This document shows positions 59,649 through 64,000 of a DNA stretch of 64,000 bases, in pieces. The position numbers and the translations under genes are program-made. Positions within the stretch are counted from its first letter, which is position 1; each line of letters opens with the position of its first letter. The notes beneath the pieces were generated by a model, which was not told where the DNA came from, made no database searches, and saw nothing but the letters and a program-made list of their open reading frames with translations. Where the stretch lies: assembly GCA_038148755.1 (NCBI GenBank), contig JAYQWA010000001.1, forward strand, positions 1 to 64,000. The letters are read 5' to 3'. This stretch comes from UBA5109 sp038148755 (GTDB lineage: Bacteria; Pseudomonadota; Gammaproteobacteria; Pseudomonadales; Pseudohongiellaceae).

Positions 59649-61772
59649 ATGCCCGAACAACGTATTCCTTCGCCAAATCTTGAAGCTGCTGCCAGTGATT
59701 TAGCTAAAATGCCGCTGACTAGCTTGCAAGGGGTAGGTCCTGCTCTCGATCTTAAATTCGCCAGTCTTAACATTTTTTCGGTGCTTGATTTACTGTTTCA
59801 CCTGCCTAAGCGCTACCAGGACAGAACTCATGTCACAGCAATTGCCGCCCTGCAAGTTGGGTCAGATGTGGTTGTTGAAGGCCGGATTTTGGGAAGCGCT
59901 ATCGTTTTTGGCAGGCGCAGAAGCCTGCTGGTAAAAATTCAGGATACCAGTGGTATCGCCAATTTAAGATTCTTTCATTTCAGCGCTGCCCAAAAAAACA
60001 ACCTGGCCGATGGTAAACGTATCCGTTGTTTTGGCGAGGCTCGATGGGGCCGCAGTGGTATTGAACTATATCACCCTGAATACAAGCTTATTGATGAGCA
60101 GGATCAGTTCCCAAGATCGACGACCCTGACTCCCATCTACCCCAGTACGGAAGGCTTGCAGCAAAACCGCTTGCGCAGCATTATCGAGCAGGCCCTGAAA
60201 TTATTGAAACAGCGCCCTACTCTCATAGATTACCTGCCAGCAGAGCTAAACCAAAAATTTGGCATCAGCTCTTTGAAAGAAGCCCTGATCTATATTCACC
60301 AGCCGCCCCAGGGAGCCCATCTTTCCTTATTGGAAACAGGGACACACCCTGCTCAGCAACGTCTTGCTTTTGAAGAATTACTGGCACATTACTTGTGCCT
60401 GCGTCTATTACGTGAAAATGCCCAGCAGGAACAGGCTCCTGAATTAAAGCCCGGTTTAAATCTGGTCCCCACTCTGATTAACAGCTTGCCTTTTAAACTA
60501 ACTTCCGCTCAACAAAGGGTCTTTGCTGATGTCAGTGAAAACCTTGCCATGAGCAAGCCCATGTTAAGGCTGGTGCAAGGTGATGTTGGTTCAGGCAAAA
60601 CCATCATTGCCATTCTTGCTGCATTGCAGGCAGTAGAAAATGGGTATCAAGTGGCTGTTATGGCACCAACCGAAATACTGGCAGAGCAGCACTTTTTAAA
60701 TTTTTCCGCTTTGTTGCAAGACCTTGGTATTGAGATCGCTTTTTTAAGCGGCAAAATCAAAGGCAAGAAGCGTACTGAAACCCTTGCCCTCATCAGTTCC
60801 GGCCATGCACAAATCATTATTGGTACCCACGCCCTTTTTCAGGATGAAGTGCTATTTCAAAAACTGGGCTTGATGGTCATTGATGAACAGCATCGCTTTG
60901 GCGTGCACCAACGTCTGGCCTTAAGGGAAAAAGGACAGATTATCGGCACAAGCCCGCATCAGCTCATCATGACAGCTACCCCTATCCCCAGAACTTTAAT
61001 GATGAGTGCTTATGCAGACCTTGACTGCTCAATTATTGATGAGCTGCCTCCAGGCAGAAGCCCGGTGAATACGGTTTTAATCGCAGAGAATCGTCGTACA
61101 CAGATAATAGAAAGAATTCAGGAAGCCTGCGCCAATGGCCGCCAGGCTTACTGGGTCTGCACATTAATCGAAGAATCCGAGTTATTACAATGCCAGGCCG
61201 CCGAGGCGACTTTTGCACACCTGCAGCAACAGCTACAGACTTTGCAGGTGGGCTTGATACACGGGCGAATGAAAACCAAAGAAAAGTCAGCCATCATGAG
61301 TCAATTCAAAAACGGCGACATCCAATTACTCGTAGCCACCACCGTCATCGAAGTAGGCGTTGATGTGCCCAACGCCTCACTGATGATCATTGAAAACCCT
61401 GAACGTCTGGGCCTGGCACAATTACACCAGTTGCGTGGTCGGGTAGGCCGGGGCAGCGAAAAAAGCCATTGCCTCTTGCTTTATCAAACGCCATTATCCG
61501 ATTTGAGCAAGCAGCGTCTTGAGATCATGCGCAGTAGTAATGATGGCTTTTATATCGCGCAAAAAGATCTGGAGATTCGTGGACCTGGAGAAGTGCTGGG
61601 AACCCGGCAAACTGGTTTGATGGAACATAAAATTGCAGATATTGGCCGTGACTCACTCTTACTGGAAGATGTCAAAACCTGGGGTAAGCGGATGCGTGAT
61701 CAATACCCCGATAATATCAAGCCCCTGATTGACCGCTGGCTGTCCGTTAACCAGCAATATGGTAATGTCTAG
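59649..61772 (+). CDS. recG: ATP-dependent DNA helicase RecG
   Basis: RecG drives reversal of stalled replication forks and branch migration. The 707-residue protein begins with the wedge/OB domain (LTSLQGVGPALDLKFASLNI, LLFHLPKRYQDRT), then the SF2 motor: Walker A LVQGDVGSGKTIIAI, APTEILAEQH, motif II VIDEQHRFGV, TATPIPRTLMM, LIHGRMKTKEK, VATTVIEVGVDVPNA and QLRGRVGRG. Its end overlaps the convergent symporter gene by 4 bases. Confidence 0.97.
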   Translation: MPEQRIPSPNLEAAASDLAKMPLTSLQGVGPALDLKFASLNIFSVLDLLFHLPKRYQDRTHVTAIAALQVGSDVVVEGRILGSAIVFGRRRSLLVKIQDTSGIANLRFFHFSAAQKNNLADGKRIRCFGEARWGRSGIELYHPEYKLIDEQDQFPRSTTLTPIYPSTEGLQQNRLRSIIEQALKLLKQRPTLIDYLPAELNQKFGISSLKEALIYIHQPPQGAHLSLLETGTHPAQQRLAFEELLAHYLCLRLLRENAQQEQAPELKPGLNLVPTLINSLPFKLTSAQQRVFADVSENLAMSKPMLRLVQGDVGSGKTIIAILAALQAVENGYQVAVMAPTEILAEQHFLNFSALLQDLGIEIAFLSGKIKGKKRTETLALISSGHAQIIIGTHALFQDEVLFQKLGLMVIDEQHRFGVHQRLALREKGQIIGTSPHQLIMTATPIPRTLMMSAYADLDCSIIDELPPGRSPVNTVLIAENRRTQIIERIQEACANGRQAYWVCTLIEESELLQCQAAEATFAHLQQQLQTLQVGLIHGRMKTKEKSAIMSQFKNGDIQLLVATTVIEVGVDVPNASLMIIENPERLGLAQLHQLRGRVGRGSEKSHCLLLYQTPLSDLSKQRLEIMRSSNDGFYIAQKDLEIRGPGEVLGTRQTGLMEHKIADIGRDSLLLEDVKTWGKRMRDQYPDNIKPLIDRWLSVNQQYGNV

Positions 61773-63046
61773 GATTCCAGTATCCCCGGTTCCCCCTGCC
61801 GTTTGGCAATAATCACAGCACCGCAGGAATCACTAAAAACATTTACTGCAGTCCTGCACATATCCAGAATACGGTCCGTAACCAGCAATAAGCCAATCGC
61901 TTCAACTGGTAACCCGATAGCTGTCAGTATCACGGTTATCGCCACCAGACTGGCTGACGGAATCCCGGCCACGCCAATCGATGTCAGTAAGGCGATCAAA
62001 ACCACGGTAAACTGGGTGGCAAAACTTAATTCCAGACCATAGGCCTGTGCCAGAAAGATGGCGGCCACACATTCATAAAGTGCCGTACCATCCATATTGA
62101 CCGTCGCGCCCAGGGGCAACACAAAACTGGTGGTCTTTTCAGAGACACCGGCATCCTTTTCTATGGTTTCCATTGTGAGTGGCAAGGTGGCCGACGACGA
62201 CGCTGTAGAAAAGGCTGTCAGCACTACAGGCATCATCACCTTGTAATGCTTTATCGGACTTACACCACCAAGGTACTTCAATAGCAGGGGCATAACGACC
62301 AATACATGCGTTGCCAAGGCCAGAAAAACCGTAATGAAGAAAATCATCATTGGCTTGAAGGCGGCAAACCCGGTTGAAGCAACCGTGCCTGCCACCAGTC
62401 CGAAGACTCCATAGGGGGCAAAACGCATCACCCACATTGTAATACGCATCATGGTTTCAGAAATGCCCTGCCAGAAATTAAGTAAGACCTCTCCCTGTCG
62501 ATTTGGAATCTGCGTCATAAAATAGCCAAAAACCAGAGCAAAAAAGATAAGGCCCAACATTTGGCCTTCTGCCGCTGCAGCCACAATATTGGTTGGAATC
62601 ATGCGTAAAAATATCGCCGCGATATCTGCGCCACCCCTTCCCTCAACACTGGCGACTGCCGAGGCCAGGGTAGCTTCATCCAGGCTCAAATTTAAGCTTT
62701 CTCCCGCCGCAACGCCGTCAATAATTCCCGGGCTGAACACATTGACATAAAACAGCCCAACCAGGATCGCCAACATACTGGATAAGGCGTAATATCCGAG
62801 CGTCATTCCACCAAGTCGGCCCAGGTCGCTGCGCCCACCCATGTTGGCAACACCACAAATAATAGACGCTGTTATCAAGGGCACGATGATCATGCGCAAT
62901 GCGTTCATGAACATGGTGCCAATAAAGTCGTACATGGCATAAAAAGTTACGCCAAAAATACTCGACTCGGTGCCTGTCAATTGCCCACACAGAGCAGCAA
63001 GCAAAATCGCGATTAAAATCTGCCAATGTAATTTAATTTTCATCAT
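61769..63046 (-). CDS. Dicarboxylate/amino acid:cation symporter (DAACS, GltP-like)
   Basis: Inner-membrane symporter of the glutamate/aspartate/C4-dicarboxylate family. The 425-residue protein shows about eight hydrophobic segments, the hairpin-1 Ser-rich tip TAFSTASSSATLPLTMETIE, the TM7 NMDGT motif (VNMDGTALYECVAAIF) and TM8 RILDMCRTAVNVFSDSCGAV, where the Asp/Arg residues bind substrate and cations. An N-terminal LHWQILIAILLAALCGQLTG anchors the first helix. Whether it carries glutamate or C4-dicarboxylates cannot be told. It lies between recG and ubiA, divergent from ubiA. Confidence 0.93.
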   Translation of the reverse strand: MMKIKLHWQILIAILLAALCGQLTGTESSIFGVTFYAMYDFIGTMFMNALRMIIVPLITASIICGVANMGGRSDLGRLGGMTLGYYALSSMLAILVGLFYVNVFSPGIIDGVAAGESLNLSLDEATLASAVASVEGRGGADIAAIFLRMIPTNIVAAAAEGQMLGLIFFALVFGYFMTQIPNRQGEVLLNFWQGISETMMRITMWVMRFAPYGVFGLVAGTVASTGFAAFKPMMIFFITVFLALATHVLVVMPLLLKYLGGVSPIKHYKVMMPVVLTAFSTASSSATLPLTMETIEKDAGVSEKTTSFVLPLGATVNMDGTALYECVAAIFLAQAYGLELSFATQFTVVLIALLTSIGVAGIPSASLVAITVILTAIGLPVEAIGLLLVTDRILDMCRTAVNVFSDSCGAVIIAKRQGEPGILES

Positions 63047-63151
63047 GACCTATTCCGCCCTTACATGCCGTCATTTAAACAGCGCCATTTCTTTTATTCA
63101 ATGCTCTTTAAAGTCTGTCTATAATTAGCTTTCATCAATTAAGTTGTATTT

Positions 63152-64000
63152 ATGTATACAAACCCAGCATTGCAAAAACTCAGACAAAAATTCAGCTCGC
63201 TTCAATTAAAGCTCTGGCAATCCCTCCAACAGCATTTGCCACTGGTTGCCGCCAAGCTACCATTGTATTGGGACTTAACACGAATGAACCGTCCCATCGG
63301 GTTTTTACTGGTGCTGTGGCCAACGCTCTGGTGTCTTTGGATTGCCGGGAATGGTAGACCGGCTATCAAACTGGTCATTATTTTTTGCCTGGGCACTGTC
63401 TTAATGCGAGCCGCAGGCTGCTGTATTAATGATTATGCTGATCGAAATTTTGATGGGCATGTCGCACGAACCAAAAATCGTCCCATTGCACGAGCGGCCG
63501 TTCAACCCAAGGAAGCGCTGCTGTTATGTGCTTCTTTGTGCTTCGTTGCATTTCTGCTTGTCCTGATGACAAATACACTGACCATTTTAATGGCCGTTGC
63601 CGCACTTGGGATTACCACGATTTATCCTTTTATGAAACGTTATACACACCTGCCACAGGTGGTTCTGGGGGCGGCATTCGCCTGGGGTGGACTGATGGCA
63701 TTCACAGCGCAAACCGGCAGCCTGCCTGCTCAGGCCTGGCTGTTATACATTGCAACCCTGCTCTGGACCATAGCCTTCGATACACAATATGCCATGGTTG
63801 ATCGTGAAGATGACTTAAAGGTGGGCATCAAATCAACAGCCATTCTTTTCGCTGAAGGTGATATTTTTGTTATCGCTTTTCTGCAGACCTTCTGTTTGAT
63901 CACACTTGCACTTTGTGCCAGCTATTTTCAGTTGGGCAACTGGTTCCAGTTTGGGCTCTTGGTTGCCGCCGGACTTTTTATTTACCAGCATACGCTGACC
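63152..64000 (+). CDS. ubiA: 4-hydroxybenzoate octaprenyltransferase (UbiA), cut by the window edge
   Basis: Adds the polyprenyl tail to 4-hydroxybenzoate in ubiquinone synthesis. The frame runs from ATG at 63152 to the window end with no stop, 283 codons. Family blocks: LYWDLTRMNRPIGFLLVLWP, the first Asp-rich motif NDYADRNFDGHVARTKNRP (NDxxDxxxD), and the second DTQYAMVDREDDLKVGIKST (DxxxD). Several membrane helices lie between and after them. About 10 to 15 residues are expected to be missing at the C-terminus. UbiX at 45 kb acts in the same pathway. Confidence 0.94.
   Translation, partial: MYTNPALQKLRQKFSSLQLKLWQSLQQHLPLVAAKLPLYWDLTRMNRPIGFLLVLWPTLWCLWIAGNGRPAIKLVIIFCLGTVLMRAAGCCINDYADRNFDGHVARTKNRPIARAAVQPKEALLLCASLCFVAFLLVLMTNTLTILMAVAALGITTIYPFMKRYTHLPQVVLGAAFAWGGLMAFTAQTGSLPAQAWLLYIATLLWTIAFDTQYAMVDREDDLKVGIKSTAILFAEGDIFVIAFLQTFCLITLALCASYFQLGNWFQFGLLVAAGLFIYQHTLT

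Noticed and set aside
1..64000. CRISPR arrays, tRNA genes, rRNA genes or prophage modules
   Set aside because: Reading through the intergenic regions showed no direct-repeat/spacer pattern, no cloverleaf-type sequence and no phage structural or integrase gene.

Overview
The window reads as a chromosomal segment of a free-living gammaproteobacterium with a moderate, slightly AT-leaning base composition. The evidence is gene content and order: parC-parE-yqiA-cpdA-yqiB-tolC, an LPS inner-core cluster (waaA, hldE, lpxL, waaG, waaC, waaF), cmoA-cmoB, rpmB-rpmG-radC beside coaBC-algC-argB-slmA-pyrE-rph-yicC, and gmk-rpoZ-spoT-recG followed by ubiA. SlmA, CmoA/CmoB and LPS heptosyltransferases together point to Gammaproteobacteria, most likely a marine Pseudomonadales/Cellvibrionales-type lineage (inference from synteny only). 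I saw no tRNA, rRNA, CRISPR array, prophage or conjugative module.

Layout. 0-9 kb: topoisomerase IV, the yqiA-cpdA-yqiB set and TolC. 8.8-20.5 kb: LPS core biosynthesis on both strands, including an LpxL acyltransferase fused to a decayed kinase-like domain, with an unrelated FAD oxidoreductase and aldo/keto reductase pair inserted. 20.5-24.9 kb: a C-terminal scrap of a GspE/PilB-type ATPase, a RAYT-like Y1 transposase relative, cmoB, cmoA, a HIT protein and an Lrp-type regulator. 25-26.7 kb: leuA, divergent from the regulator, with a perfect 19-bp palindrome between them. 26.8-31.7 kb: an accessory run of small genes (peptidase, cupin, STAS, GNATs, LysE exporter, Tag, ATL) in which three genes carry single-base frameshifts.

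31.7-44.1 kb holds the most unusual material. A leftward set encodes a secreted trypsin-like protease, a membrane FHA protein and an unknown protein. A rightward operon encodes a small acidic secreted protein, a MotA/TolQ/ExbB-type channel, an Hsp70/actin-fold-like protein, two paralogous membrane-anchored von Willebrand A (vWA) proteins, two lipoproteins and an M48 metalloprotease. The membrane segments of the two vWA proteins match the ExbD/TolR N-terminal segment, including the proton-path aspartate. This suggests an ion-driven rotary stator complex whose periplasmic arms are coiled coil plus vWA domains. I know of no named system with this composition.

44-64 kb is mostly housekeeping: a c-type cytochrome and its dead paralogue, UbiX, ribosomal proteins L33 and L28, an internally deleted RadC, CoaBC, AlgC, a MatB-like malonyl-CoA synthetase inserted before ArgB (dut is absent from its usual place), SlmA, PyrE, RNase PH, YicC, Gmk, RpoZ, SpoT, RecG, a dicarboxylate/amino-acid symporter, and a UbiA that runs off the right edge. 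Several genes show decay or rearrangement: the frameshifts at 27.8, 28.2 and 29.7 kb, the cytochrome pseudogene at 47 kb, the radC deletion, the GspE scrap and an AMP-binding fragment. Homopolymer sequencing errors remain an alternative for some of the frameshifts.
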